Of a stretch of 64,000 nucleotides of DNA, positions 38,803 to 47,728 are shown in pieces; within the stretch, counting starts at the first letter, position 1; the number at the start of each line of letters is the position of its first letter. A program made the position numbers and the translations under genes. The notes beneath the pieces were generated by a model. That model was given only the letters and a program-made list of their open reading frames with translations. It did not search any database and had not been told where the DNA came from. This stretch comes from Arthrobacter agilis. Its GTDB lineage: Bacteria; Actinomycetota; Actinomycetes; Actinomycetales; Micrococcaceae. Where the stretch lies: contig NZ_JAUSXO010000001.1 of NCBI RefSeq assembly GCF_030816075.1, positions 3,658,001 through 3,722,000 of the forward strand, read 5' to 3'.

Positions 38803-39752
38803 GGAAGAACCTTATCGGTTGGTGCTGACGGTTTGCATGCCGGGCCGGCGGGGGTGGAGAACAACGCTGCAGGGTCCACGACCCACGGGTTCCGCGGCAG
38901 CCGGACGGGGTCGAACGAGGCGAGCGCCGCCCCGAGCGACCCGCCGGGAAGGCCGAGCGACGCCAGGATGACGTCCAGCACCGCGAGCGGTGACCACCCC
39001 AGCCGCGCGAGGTCCTCAAGTGTCACAGCGCCGTCCCGTTTTGCCAAGCGGCGGCCTTCCGGCGAGACGGCCAGCGGCATATGGGCGTAGGTGGGGGCCG
39101 GCAGCCCGAGGAGGGAGGCCAAATAGGCCTGCCGTGGAGCGGAGTCGAGCAGGTCGTCCCCCCGCACCACCTGGTCGATCCCCTGGGCGGCGTCGTCGAC
39201 GACGACCGCGAGGTTGTAGGCGATGACGCCGTCGTTCCTCCGCAGCACGAAATCGTCCACCGGTGCCGTGACCTGCCCGGCCAGCAGGTCCTCGATGCTC
39301 CAGGTCCCGACGGCGGAGGCCAGGCGCAGCGCCGGACGCCGCTGCGTACGCCGTCGTTCCCGTTCGTCCTCGCTGAGCCCCCGGCAGGTGCCCGGGTAGA
39401 AGCCGGGCCGGCCGTGCGGCGCGCTGGCGGCCTCGGCGACGTCCCGGCGGGTGCAGAAGCACTCGTACACCAGTCCACGTGCCTGCAGGTGCTCGAGCGC
39501 CCGCTCGTAGCGGTCCGCCTGCTCGCTCTGGCGGATGACGGGCTCATCGGACGCGAGCCCCAGCGCGGACAGCTCAGCCAGCTGTTCGGCCTCCGCTCCG
39601 GCCCGGACGCGGTCCAGGTCCTCGACCCGGATGAGGAAGCTCCTGCCCGTCGAGCGGGCGAAGAGCCAGGCGACGACGGCGGTGCGGAGGTTGCCGACGT
39701 GCAGCTGCCCGGAGGGGCTGGGGGCAAACCGGCCGGCGCCCTTGCCTGCCAC
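38799..39752 (-). CDS. gluQ: Glutamyl-Q tRNA(Asp) synthetase
   Basis: Truncated GluRS paralogue that attaches Glu to queuosine in tRNA-Asp. 317 residues, lacking an anticodon-binding domain. Seen: HIGH-like PSGQLHVGN (12-21), zinc ligands C98, C100, Y119 and C123 (ECFCTRRD, FYPGTCRG) and the KMSKS equivalent RLAKRDGA. GTG start with GGAGG six bases upstream; the stop overlaps the dnaX start. Presence of tgt at 49.9 kb fits a queuosine-using cell. Confidence 0.93.
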   Translation of the reverse strand: MAGKGAGRFAPSPSGQLHVGNLRTAVVAWLFARSTGRSFLIRVEDLDRVRAGAEAEQLAELSALGLASDEPVIRQSEQADRYERALEHLQARGLVYECFCTRRDVAEAASAPHGRPGFYPGTCRGLSEDERERRRTQRRPALRLASAVGTWSIEDLLAGQVTAPVDDFVLRRNDGVIAYNLAVVVDDAAQGIDQVVRGDDLLDSAPRQAYLASLLGLPAPTYAHMPLAVSPEGRRLAKRDGAVTLEDLARLGWSPLAVLDVILASLGLPGGSLGAALASFDPVRLPRNPWVVDPAALFSTPAGPACKPSAPTDKVLP

Positions 39753-39786
39753 GTCCGACCTCCCGCCGCGCTCGCTTAAAGTGAAG

Positions 39787-39872
39787 ACCCCCCATGCACC
39801 TGCCAGAGCCCGCTTACCCTTGCTACCTTCCGGTCCTGGGGGAGTTCACAGGATGACACCACATGAGGGGCC
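39787..39872 (-). ncRNA. ffs: Signal recognition particle RNA (4.5S, small bacterial type)
   Basis: On the minus strand the conserved SRP domain IV appears as CCAGGACCGGAAGGTAGCA followed by AGGGTAAGCGG, and the 5' CCCCTCATG pairs with the 3' CATGGGGGG to close the hairpin. Length about 86 bases. A TACACT hexamer at 39885-39880 is a likely -10. The 3' end is approximate. Confidence 0.92.
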
Positions 39873-39892
39873 GGGAAATAGTGTACAGGCTC

Positions 39893-41398
39893 TCAATCGA
39901 AGTGCTGAAACGACGGCCAGGTCTCGCTCCAGGGCCGGAGGGGTTCGGTGCAGACCATGATCGGCCGGCCCTGCTCCTCGTTGTCGACACCGACGCCGTT
40001 GTCGAGGGTGGCGGCCACCCTGCAGGCCTCGAAGAGCCGACGCACGCTATCCGCCTGGCCGCCGACGATGATCGCCGTCGTCGAGCCCTCGGGCGGCTGC
40101 GCGGCGAAGTACAGCTCGTTGTGCCCGCTGTAGGGGTGGGGCAGGCCGAGGTCCGGGCCGTACCGCGCCACGGCGCCGGCCTCGCCGTAGTTGCTCGTGA
40201 TGATGACGGTCCCGGGCGCTTGCGTCCGATGGACCTCGGCGATCTGGCGCACGTACGCGGGCCAGCCGATCTGGTCCGCCGCCAGCTGGTTGATCCCGGG
40301 CACGGGGCTGACGCCGAGGACCGGTTCGGGCAGCAGGGGCAGGGCGATCACGCCCGCGATCACCGCGTTGAGGGCGAGGCCGGCCACCATCGTCCGACGC
40401 CAGACGGTCCGCCCCGCCAGGAACGCCGCGGCGGGCACGCACCCCGCGGCGTAGAGGACGGCCAGCAAGCCGGACGGGTAGTAGATCTGGCCTCCGACCG
40501 CGAAGGCGAGCAGGAGCAGCACGGGGAACGCGGCGGCGAGGAACCGGACGGGGCGCCAGGTGGGGCGGCACCACAGCGAGACCAGCCCGGCGATCCAGAC
40601 AGGCACCTGGAACGGACCCAGGAGCACCACCAGGAACAGCCACATGGTGGCCCGCACCTCGCCGGCGTTGTTCCCGGACAGTGCCGCGCCCATGGTGACC
40701 TGCGGCCAGCCGTGCGTGGCCTGGTAGAGCAGGTTCGGGGCGCCGACCACCAGCGCCAGCCCGGCCGCTGCGAGGGCACCCCGCGACCACAGTGCCGTGC
40801 GTGGTCCTGTGATCAGGAGCCCGACGGCGAACGACACCAGGAGGCCCGCTACCAGGAGCTTGTTGTACATGCTCAGGCCGACCACCACGCCGGTGGCGTA
40901 CCACCATCTGTCCTGGTTCCGCAGGAACGCGCGGATCATGAGGAGCCCGATCGCCGGCCAGACCAGGAGGTCGAGCGAGGCGGTCAGCATGACGTGCCCC
41001 ATGAGCAGCGGGGTGGACGCGGACGCGTAGCCCCACGCGGCCAGGGACTGGGCATTCCGGCCCCCTCCGAGCTCACGGGTGATCAGCGCCATGACGGGCA
41101 CGGACCCCGCGGCTGCGAGGATGGCCGGCACGCGGATGGCCCAGGGCTGGTCCACGATGGCGCTGAGTGCCTGCACCATCAGGGGGGTCAGGGGCGGCTG
41201 GTCCACGTATCCCCAGGCGGGATCGAGCATCCTGAAGTACAACTCGTCGCGGTGATAACCGTAACCGCCACTGGTCAGCGCGAGCGTGAGCGCGAGGGCC
41301 AGCATGGCGGACAGCACGGGGAACCGGGCGAGATCGGGGCGGCTCGGCGGCCGATCGGGCGAGGCCCGTCTCGTCGGGGCGAGGTCGCTAGGGGGCAC
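39893..41398 (-). CDS. Glycosyltransferase family 39-like (ArnT/PMT-type) membrane protein
   Basis: 501 residues with about ten to twelve helices and a C-terminal exterior domain of about 130 residues. The first loop has YGYHRDELYFRMLDPAWGYV, then DQPPLTPLM, the acidic 'DE...Y...GYxDxPP' signature of dolichyl-/undecaprenyl-phosphate-sugar-dependent GT39/ArnT enzymes. Target unknown. GTG start chosen because the upstream ATG reads into a stop after nine codons. Divergent from tRNA-Ser. Confidence 0.85.
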   Translation of the reverse strand: MPPSDLAPTRRASPDRPPSRPDLARFPVLSAMLALALTLALTSGGYGYHRDELYFRMLDPAWGYVDQPPLTPLMVQALSAIVDQPWAIRVPAILAAAGSVPVMALITRELGGGRNAQSLAAWGYASASTPLLMGHVMLTASLDLLVWPAIGLLMIRAFLRNQDRWWYATGVVVGLSMYNKLLVAGLLVSFAVGLLITGPRTALWSRGALAAAGLALVVGAPNLLYQATHGWPQVTMGAALSGNNAGEVRATMWLFLVVLLGPFQVPVWIAGLVSLWCRPTWRPVRFLAAAFPVLLLLAFAVGGQIYYPSGLLAVLYAAGCVPAAAFLAGRTVWRRTMVAGLALNAVIAGVIALPLLPEPVLGVSPVPGINQLAADQIGWPAYVRQIAEVHRTQAPGTVIITSNYGEAGAVARYGPDLGLPHPYSGHNELYFAAQPPEGSTTAIIVGGQADSVRRLFEACRVAATLDNGVGVDNEEQGRPIMVCTEPLRPWSETWPSFQHFD

Positions 41399-41540
41399 GG
41401 AACTGCTCGTTCATGCCTCGAGTATGGGTCAGTCCCACCGGCTCCCCAAGGCCCGTGGCCGCGACGCGGCGCGACGGGCCACCCACCGACGATTCGGCAG
41501 GATCCGCTTGTATGGGTATTCTGGTATCTGCTCCAAATGA

Positions 41541-41625
41541 GGAGGATTCGCCTAGCGGCCTATGGCGCACGCCTGGAACGCGTGTTGGGTTAACGCCCTC
41601 GGGGGTTCAAATCCCCCATCCTCCG
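41541..41625 (+). tRNA. tRNA-Ser(GGA)
   Basis: 85 bases with a 7-bp acceptor stem GGAGGAT/ATCCTCC, discriminator G, anticodon loop CTGGAAC (GGA), a long class II variable arm and T-loop GGTTCAAAT. CCA is not encoded. A strong terminator follows. Confidence 0.96.
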
Positions 41626-41634
41626 CTCGAAGCA

Positions 41635-41676
41635 CAGCTGAACCCCGGCCCCGCGGCCGGGGTTCAGCTGCTTTAA
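41635..41676 (+). terminator. Rho-independent terminator after tRNA-Ser
   Basis: 16-bp perfect stem (41635-41650 with 41655-41670), 4-base loop CCGC, then CTTTAAG. Confidence 0.87.
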
Positions 41677-41689
41677 GCGCCCGATGAGA

Positions 41690-42607
41690 TCAGGCGATCG
41701 ACGGGTCGGCCGTACCGCCCAGGCGGCGGATGCGCTTCTTCGCGGCGGCCTCCGCAGGACCCTCGGGGCCGAGCCCCAGCCGGATCACCCCGAGGACCAG
41801 CCGGACCGCCGTCCGGATGGGCAGGGGGATCGGCCCGAGGGACGGCACCCGGAGTCCGAGCATCTCGCGATGCCTCGGCTCGAGGGTCGCCACCGCCCCC
41901 GCGAAGAGGATCCGGTACCCGAGGCGCTGCGAGCGCGGCAGGGGCGGACGGCGGATGTAGGTGAGCGCCTCCTGCACCTGGTCGCTGTTCCTGAGTTCGC
42001 CGTCGAACGCCGCGAGCTGCTCCCGGAGCTCCGCCTCGGACCGTGGCGGGTCCTCGAGGCCCATCAGGTGGCCCGCGTGCGCCCACTCCGCCACGTACCG
42101 GTCCGTTCCCCCTGGGATCGGGCCACCGTAGGCGGCGTGGGCGGCCACGAAGGCGTCGGTGAACGCCAGGTGCACCCACCGGGTGAGATCAGGATCGGCC
42201 GCGGAATAGGGCCGCTCCGCACCGCGGCTGTCCGTATAGGTGCCCTTGACGCGGGTGTGGAGCCGCTGGACGAACGCGGACCCCTCCCGGGCGGCGACCT
42301 TCGAACCGTAGGTGACGGTGAAGATCCAGCGGATGGTGTTGGCGAGCCGCCCGAGTGGCTCCTCACGGAAACTCGAGTGCGCGTGGACGCCGGCCATCGC
42401 GCCGGGGTGCAGCGTCTGCAGGAGGAGTGCGCGGATGCCGGCGACGGTCGGCGTCATCGAGCTGTGCACCGTCCACACCGCCGAACCGACGGGGAAGAAG
42501 CCGACGTCGTCGCCGTTCTCGAACTCGAACTGCCACTGGGGGATCGCGGGGTCGCCGTCGGTGAACGTGGTTCTGAGCTGGAGCTTCCACGTGTCGATGA
42601 TTCCCAT
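41690..42607 (-). CDS. Oxygenase MpaB-like (DUF2236) protein
   Basis: 305 residues. GSAVWTVHSSMTPTVAGIRALL, LLQTLHPGAMAGVHAHS and FTVTYGSKVAAREG with HTRVKG match the DUF2236/MpaB family, whose characterised members are heme-containing oxygenases (latex clearing protein and MpaB). Substrate unknown. Start at 42607 follows ATAGGTCGTGGC, a weak ribosome site. Confidence 0.85.
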   Translation of the reverse strand: MGIIDTWKLQLRTTFTDGDPAIPQWQFEFENGDDVGFFPVGSAVWTVHSSMTPTVAGIRALLLQTLHPGAMAGVHAHSSFREEPLGRLANTIRWIFTVTYGSKVAAREGSAFVQRLHTRVKGTYTDSRGAERPYSAADPDLTRWVHLAFTDAFVAAHAAYGGPIPGGTDRYVAEWAHAGHLMGLEDPPRSEAELREQLAAFDGELRNSDQVQEALTYIRRPPLPRSQRLGYRILFAGAVATLEPRHREMLGLRVPSLGPIPLPIRTAVRLVLGVIRLGLGPEGPAEAAAKKRIRRLGGTADPSIA

Positions 42608-42772
42608 GCCACGACCTATCCTGTTGGTGACCTGCAGCGGATCCGGCGGCCGGTGCGGCCGCCCTTCCTTCCAACGTATCCCCGCGCCCGTTTGCTCCTG
42701 CCAGGCCGGTCCGGCCATCCGGACCGCGGAGCGGGACGAAGCAGGGGGACCACCACCTACCAGGGAGCAGCC

Positions 42773-43273
42773 ATGTCCTCGTCCGACCTGTACGAGATCG
42801 ACCTCACCATGACCGACGGCACCCGGACGTCCTTCGGCGCGTTCCGCGGGCGGCCTGTCCTGGTGGTGAACGTGGCGTCCAAATGCGGTTTCACCCCCCA
42901 GTACGCCGGGCTCGAGGAGCTCTACGGGAAGTACGCCGGGGAGGGCCTCGTGGTACTCGGCATGCCCTGCAACCAGTTCATGGGCCAGGAGCCGGGGAAC
43001 GACGACGAGATCGCCGCGTTCTGCTCCACCACGTTCGGCGTGACGTTCCCGCTGATGTCCAAGGGCGACGTCCGCGGGAAGGACCAGCACCCCCTGTACG
43101 GGCAGCTGACGAAGTTCAGGAACGGTGTCCTGCCCGGGCTCGTGAAGTGGAACTTCGAGAAGTTCCTCGTCGACCGCGAGGGGGCCGTCGTCGCGCGTTT
43201 CGCCCCCACGGTGGAGCCCGACGCCCCCGAGGTCGTCGCGGCCATCGAGGACGCCCTGGCACGCCCCGCCTGA
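42773..43273 (+). CDS. Glutathione peroxidase-family thiol peroxidase
   Basis: 166 residues, Cys-type GPx that in such bacteria usually works with thioredoxin or mycothiol. Catalytic Cys38 in VASKCGFT, Gln68 in GMPCNQF, Trp126-Asn127 in VKWNFEKFLV, and a probable resolving Cys84 in AAFCSTTFGVTFP. AGGGAG is five bases before the ATG. Divergent from the MpaB-like gene. An imperfect stem (43276-43306) after the stop may terminate it. Confidence 0.93.
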   Translation: MSSSDLYEIDLTMTDGTRTSFGAFRGRPVLVVNVASKCGFTPQYAGLEELYGKYAGEGLVVLGMPCNQFMGQEPGNDDEIAAFCSTTFGVTFPLMSKGDVRGKDQHPLYGQLTKFRNGVLPGLVKWNFEKFLVDREGAVVARFAPTVEPDAPEVVAAIEDALARPA

Positions 43274-43339
43274 GCCGTCCCCGGGACCGTCCTGTCCCGT
43301 GGGACGCGGGCCGGCCGGCACCGCCCCGGGCGGGCGGCC

Positions 43340-44260
43340 TCAGCCCAGGGAGGCCACGCAGCGGGCGAGGAAGGCGGCTCCCGCCTCCTCGTGGATCAGG
43401 GAACCCTCGGTGATCACCTCGTAGGGCTTCGCGGGGATGCCGTCGGCGGGGCGCACGTCCACGTGCGTGACGTCGAACCCCTGGTCGTGCAGGTAGTCCG
43501 CCATGGCGTAGTCGGTGCGGGAATCGCCGACCGTCCACCACGTCCGCGGGATCTCCATGAGCGGGGCGACGAGCGTGAGGCCGCGCTCGGCTCCGAGATC
43601 CTTCCCGACCCGCACCGACTCGATGTCGGTGGAGATGATGGTCGGATCCACGCGGTACTCGATGTCCCCGTTGCTGTTCGGTTCCTCGCGGTCCAGCCGG
43701 CACGCCCCCATGTCGTGGCTGTGCATGATGTCGAGGGCGTCGTTGTCGAAGGCGCGCTGCCCCTCGAGGTAGTCGGCGTTCGTGGCGTCGAGGGACTGCT
43801 CCACGGACACCATCCCCCGTTTGGTCTCGTCGAAGAACATGAGGTCCGCGTACTTCTCCTCCACGAGGTCCCGCACGTCGTCCGCGAAGCTGGTCGGCAG
43901 GGCGAGGTCGCGGTCCACGAAGACCTGGCCTGCGCCGTCGGCCGTGAACGAGAACCAGGTGGAGCCCTTCTCGCAGACGGCGTGGAACGTGATCCCGGCC
44001 GGGATGCCCAGGGCGAGCAGCGGCTCCATGACCTGCTCCCTGATGAAGGCGTCCGAGCGGCCGGTGTTGAAGACGACGGGCCACCCCGCGGAGGCGAGCG
44101 TGAGCAGGTCGGTGAGGATCCCCGCCGGCACGGTACGCGTGACGGGGCTCGCCACCGGACCGTCGACGTCGAGCAGCAGGCCCTGTGCGGGCCTCCCGTC
44201 ACCCGGCACGGCAGCGGGGGGAGCATCGGGGAGCAGGTCGAGAGGGGCATCCGTAGGCAT
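43340..44260 (-). CDS. HAD-superfamily hydrolase
   Basis: 306 residues. Motif I LLLDVDGPV, motif II VVFNTGRSD and motif IV VGDSRTDYAMADYL are intact, as in Cof-type sugar-phosphate or lipid-phosphate phosphatases. Substrate unknown. A CATAAT hexamer lies six bases before the ATG on the minus strand, so the message may be leaderless. Divergent from the ribokinase-like gene; 67 bases separate the starts. Confidence 0.85.
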   Translation of the reverse strand: MPTDAPLDLLPDAPPAAVPGDGRPAQGLLLDVDGPVASPVTRTVPAGILTDLLTLASAGWPVVFNTGRSDAFIREQVMEPLLALGIPAGITFHAVCEKGSTWFSFTADGAGQVFVDRDLALPTSFADDVRDLVEEKYADLMFFDETKRGMVSVEQSLDATNADYLEGQRAFDNDALDIMHSHDMGACRLDREEPNSNGDIEYRVDPTIISTDIESVRVGKDLGAERGLTLVAPLMEIPRTWWTVGDSRTDYAMADYLHDQGFDVTHVDVRPADGIPAKPYEVITEGSLIHEEAGAAFLARCVASLG

Positions 44261-44327
44261 GATCCCATTATGTTCCCGAGCCGCCCGCTCCCTGAATCCG
44301 CCCCTGTCCGCAGGGCGCGTACGCCGC

Positions 44328-44345
44328 ATGCCAGACTGCTGGCAT
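44328..44345. promoter_or_regulatory. 7-bp palindrome overlapping the ribokinase start
   Basis: ATGCCAG and CTGGCAT surround a 4-base centre and cover the -10-like CAGACT and the start codon; a regulator bound here would block a leaderless promoter. Confidence 0.35.
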
Positions 44346-45257
44346 GAACAAGCGGGCATCGTCGTCGTCGGGTCCATCAACGCGGACCTCGTGGTCACGC
44401 TCGAACGGCACCCGGGACCCGGCGAGACGGTGCTGGGCCGGTCGATGACGGTGCTGCCCGGCGGCAAGGGCGCCAACCAGGCGGTCGCCGCCGCACGGCT
44501 CGGCGGCGACGTCCTCATGGTCGGAGCCGTGGGGACGGACGCCTACGCGGACACCGCCCTCTCGGCGCTGGCCGGGGCGGGCGTCGACCTGCGCGCCCTC
44601 GAGCGGACCGACGGCGGCACGGGCGTCGCGGTCGTCGAGGTGTCCGACGACGGCGAGAACACCATCGTGGTGCTGCCCGGCGCGAACGCCCGGATGACGG
44701 CGGACCTCGTCACGGCATCCGCCGCCCTCATCGGCGAGGCGGCCGTCCTCGTCGTCCAGGGCGAGCTGCCGGCCGCCGCGACCGAGGCGGCCGTGCGCGC
44801 GGCCTCGGGGCGCGTGATCGTGAACCTCGCACCGGTCATCGCCGTCGACCCCGCCGTGCTCCTGCGCGCGGATCCGCTGGTCGTCAACGAGCACGAGGGT
44901 GCCCTGGTCCTCGCGCAGTTCGGTGCCGGGGACGCATCGGGCCACCCGGCCGTCGTCGAGGCACTCCTCGGGTGCGGCTTCGCATCCGTGGTGATGACGC
45001 TGGGCGGTGCCGGTGCCCTGGTGTCCGACGGCGGTCCTGTGGTGGCGGTGCCTGCGCCGCGCGTCACCCCGGTCGACACGACCGGCGCCGGTGATGCCTT
45101 CGTCGGGGCGCTCGCGGCGCGGCTCGCGGCCGGTGAGCCGCTCAGGGACGCCGTCCGGTTCGCCGTGCGGGTCGGTTCCTACGCGGTCCGGCATGCCGGT
45201 GCGCAGCCCTCCTACCCGACGCTCGAGAGCGAGCTCCCCCCAGCACCCACGACGTAA
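44328..45257 (+). CDS. rbsK: PfkB-family sugar kinase, ribokinase-like
   Basis: ATP-dependent kinase with ribokinase features: GIVVVGSINADLVV at the N-terminus, VLPGGKGANQAVAAARLGG, PLVVNEHEG and the catalytic DTTGAGDAFVGALAARL. About 305 residues. The start is unsure. In frame, ATG 44328 opens the protein as MPDCWHEQAGIVVVG, but ATG 44344 has a leaderless -10-like CAGACT six bases before it and would give MNKRGIVVVG if the GGG at 44354-44356 were GGGG. A one-base deletion there is therefore likely. Ribose as substrate is inferred. Confidence 0.82.
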   Translation: MPDCWHEQAGIVVVGSINADLVVTLERHPGPGETVLGRSMTVLPGGKGANQAVAAARLGGDVLMVGAVGTDAYADTALSALAGAGVDLRALERTDGGTGVAVVEVSDDGENTIVVLPGANARMTADLVTASAALIGEAAVLVVQGELPAAATEAAVRAASGRVIVNLAPVIAVDPAVLLRADPLVVNEHEGALVLAQFGAGDASGHPAVVEALLGCGFASVVMTLGGAGALVSDGGPVVAVPAPRVTPVDTTGAGDAFVGALAARLAAGEPLRDAVRFAVRVGSYAVRHAGAQPSYPTLESELPPAPTT

Positions 45258-45318
45258 CCATTGAGCCACGGGATCGCGGCGCCGAGCCCCCCACGTTTCA
45301 TCGGCTGAAGCAACAACC

Positions 45319-45324
45319 TAGGCT
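45319..45324 (+). promoter_or_regulatory. Leaderless -10 hexamer TAGGCT
   Basis: Six bases before the GTG at 45331; no ribosome site is present. Confidence 0.5.
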
Positions 45325-45330
45325 GTAGCC

Positions 45331-45630
45331 GTGATCTTCAAAGCAGTGCACGACGGACGGCCCTACCCGGACCATGGACATGTGACCCCCAGGGACTGGG
45401 CGGAAGTACCTCCACGGCAGGTGCGGCTCGATGAACTCGTGACCACCAAGACGACCCTCGACCTCGAAGCGCTCCTCGCCGAGGACTCCACGTTCTTCGG
45501 CGACCTCTTCCCGCACGTGGTGGTGTGGAACGAGGTCATGTACCTCGAGGACGGCCTGCACCGTGCCGTCCGGACCGCACTGCACCAGAGGAGCATCCTG
45601 CACGCGAGAGTCCTCGTGCTCGATGACTGA
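45331..45630 (+). CDS. Conserved small protein, ParB/Srx-like pattern
   Basis: 99 residues, not assigned to a characterised family. IFKAVHDGRPYPDHG opens the protein; RQVRLDELVTTKTTLDLEAL, the hydrophobic HVVVWNEVMYL and DGLHRAVRTALHQ resemble the order of elements in ParB/sulfiredoxin-like folds (target-strand, helix, DGxHR). GTG start with a leaderless TAGGCT. It overlaps the LytR_C gene by 8 bases, so the two are co-expressed. Confidence 0.65.
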   Translation: MIFKAVHDGRPYPDHGHVTPRDWAEVPPRQVRLDELVTTKTTLDLEALLAEDSTFFGDLFPHVVVWNEVMYLEDGLHRAVRTALHQRSILHARVLVLDD

Positions 45631-46330
45631 CCAGGAGTCGCAGCGACGGCAGGAGGACTCGCCGCGCCGGCAGCGTGCCGAGGCGAAGCGGGACCCGACC
45701 GAGTGGCACGGTCACCGCATCGTCACCGAGACCGACCTCGGGGCCGTCTTCGAGGAGGATGACGCCGCACGCCGGAGACGCTCGTCGATGCGCCGGATAC
45801 GCCACGGAGTGGTCCTCGTGGTGCTCGTCGGGCTGGTGGCCGCCGGCGTCGTCGTGGCCCTCGGCCTCGCGCGCGGCGACATCAGCCTCGGCTCCGCCGA
45901 GGCCATCCCGAAGCCCACCTCGACCTGCCCGACCGGTCCGTTCGACTATCAGGACCCGAGCGCGATCACCGTCAACGTCTACAACAGCACGACGATCGAC
46001 GGGCTCGCCGGGGCGGCGGCGGAGCAGCTCCGCAGCCGGGCGTTCGCGGTACGCGACATCGGCAACCGCGAGGGCGGATCCTCCGCCAGGACGGCGATCA
46101 TCGTCTCGGGCGAGGGCGGGCGGGCCAACGCGTTCACGGTGCAGCGCGCCTTCCCGGATTCCATCTACGTGGCCGACGAGCGGGAGGACAGGACTGTCGA
46201 CGTCATCCTCGGCACCGCCTACGCCGGCCTCGTACCGCCGGAGAGGGTGGACATCACACCGGCGGGGCTGACCTGTGCGCCCGAGGACGGCGCGACGCCG
46301 ACCCCCAGCCCCGCGCCCACGGCACCGTGA
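45623..46330 (+). CDS. LytR C-terminal domain membrane protein
   Basis: 235 residues: charged cytosolic part (1-58), one membrane helix (about 61-83), then an exterior LytR_C domain (ITVNVYNSTTIDGLAGAAAEQLRSRAF, VILG) and a Thr/Pro tail. LytR_C domains accompany LCP wall-ligase proteins; here no LCP catalytic domain is present, so it may assist or regulate wall-polymer transfer (inference). The ATG at 45623 lies inside the end of the preceding gene. Confidence 0.83.
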   Translation: MTDQESQRRQEDSPRRQRAEAKRDPTEWHGHRIVTETDLGAVFEEDDAARRRRSSMRRIRHGVVLVVLVGLVAAGVVVALGLARGDISLGSAEAIPKPTSTCPTGPFDYQDPSAITVNVYNSTTIDGLAGAAAEQLRSRAFAVRDIGNREGGSSARTAIIVSGEGGRANAFTVQRAFPDSIYVADEREDRTVDVILGTAYAGLVPPERVDITPAGLTCAPEDGATPTPSPAPTAP

Positions 46331-46334
46331 GCGC

Positions 46335-46883
46335 TCAGGGGGCGGAGCGGTTCGCCACGGCACGACGGCGGAGGACCAGCGGGTAGACCACCCACAGCAG
46401 CAGCACCAGGATCAGGATCGTAGCCGCCACGACGAACCCCGCAGTCCGGCCGACCACGAGGTCGAAGATCAGCCAGGCGGTGCCCGCGAGCACGAGCCCC
46501 ACGCACGCGATCGTCGCCTGGATGATGACGGCGGTATGCCGCACGAGCGTCGCCTTCACGCGCAGGCCGAAGAGCACGCGGTGCAGGTTGACCGAGGACA
46601 GCACCAGGGCCGTGATCAGGGCCGACAGGCAGACCAGGCACAGGTAGACCAGTACCTGCGTGTCGTCGAGCTCGGCGAACCGGCTCTGGAACGGCAGGGT
46701 CAGCAGGAACCCGGTCAGGATCTGGATGCCGGTCTGCATGACCCGCAGCTCCTGCAGCATCTCCTGCCAGTTCCGGTCGAGCCGCTGGTTGCTGCTCTCA
46801 CCGCGTCCGTCGTCGTCCGACGCCGGCCCCGCGGCGGGTTCGTCCCGGGATGCATCCCCGTGCTGGTCTGCGGCGGAGCTCAC
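46335..46883 (-). CDS. DUF6328 membrane protein
   Basis: 182 residues: acidic Ser/Asp-rich N-terminus of about 35 residues, the family block NWQEMLQELRVMQTGIQILTG, then four helices and a basic tail. Function unknown. GTG start with GGGAGGAA ten bases upstream. It converges on the LytR_C gene with four bases between stops. Confidence 0.8.
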   Translation of the reverse strand: MSSAADQHGDASRDEPAAGPASDDDGRGESSNQRLDRNWQEMLQELRVMQTGIQILTGFLLTLPFQSRFAELDDTQVLVYLCLVCLSALITALVLSSVNLHRVLFGLRVKATLVRHTAVIIQATIACVGLVLAGTAWLIFDLVVGRTAGFVVAATILILVLLLWVVYPLVLRRRAVANRSAP

Positions 46884-46902
46884 GATGCGCCGTTCCTCCC
46901 TG

Positions 46903-47724
46903 CTAGGAGCGGGCGCCGCCCTGCCACACCGCGTCGAACGGCGCGTTGGACGCGATCCGGTTGCGGATGCCCTCGGTCACGAAGGCCTTGGCGGTGCGGG
47001 CGGCGTCGAGCGGTGCCGCGCCCTTGGCGAGCTCGGCGGCGACGGCCGCCGCGAGCGTGCAGCCGGCGCCGCTGACGGCGACCTCGCCGACCTTCGGCGC
47101 GGACAGCACCTCCAGGGTCTCGCCGTCGAAGTAGACGTCCACGGCGTCGGGCCCCGCGATGCGCACGCCGCCCTTGGCGAGCACCACGGCGCCGCTCTGC
47201 CGGTGGATGATGCGGGCGGCTTCCTTGAGGTCCTCGAGGGACTCGATGGTGATGCCGGAGAGTGACTCCGCCTCGAAGTGGTTGGGCGTCACGAAGGTAG
47301 CCAGCGGCAGGATGGCCGCCTTCAGGGCCTGATCGGTGTCGAGCGCCGCACCGGGCTCCTGCCCCTTGCAGATCAGGACCGGATCCAGGACCACGTTGTC
47401 CCACTCCTGGCTCTTCAGGGCAGTGGCCACGGTGTCGATGGTCGCGGGGGTACCGAGCATCCCCAGCTTGACCGTGCGCAGCGGGTAGCAGGACTGGATG
47501 GCCTCGAGCTGGTCGGCGATCACCTGCTGGTCCACGGGTACGAAACGGTGCTGCCAGTCGTTCTTCGGGTCGAAGGAGACGATGCAGGTCAGCGCCACGA
47601 TGCCGTAGACGTCGAGCTCCTGGAACGTCTTGAGGTCGGCCTGGGCGCCGGCGCCGCCCGTCGCCTCGGAACCGGCGATGGTGAGCGTGACGGCGGGCGA
47701 TACGGGAGTCTGGGTCTCGGGCAT
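46903..47724 (-). CDS. pdxK: Pyridoxine/hydroxymethylpyrimidine kinase (ThiD-type PdxK)
   Basis: 273 residues, ribokinase fold. TIAGSEATGGAGAQADLKTF, VYGIVALTCIVSFDPKNDW and VVLDPVLICKG align with the Bacillus ThiD-like pyridoxine kinase; VSGAGCTLAAAVAAELAKG carries the catalytic Cys typical of this subgroup. Vitamin B6 salvage is therefore favoured over thiamine synthesis, but both are possible. A CAGACT hexamer six bases before the ATG suggests leaderless transcription. Confidence 0.87.
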   Translation of the reverse strand: MPETQTPVSPAVTLTIAGSEATGGAGAQADLKTFQELDVYGIVALTCIVSFDPKNDWQHRFVPVDQQVIADQLEAIQSCYPLRTVKLGMLGTPATIDTVATALKSQEWDNVVLDPVLICKGQEPGAALDTDQALKAAILPLATFVTPNHFEAESLSGITIESLEDLKEAARIIHRQSGAVVLAKGGVRIAGPDAVDVYFDGETLEVLSAPKVGEVAVSGAGCTLAAAVAAELAKGAAPLDAARTAKAFVTEGIRNRIASNAPFDAVWQGGARS

Positions 47725-47728
47725 TCCC

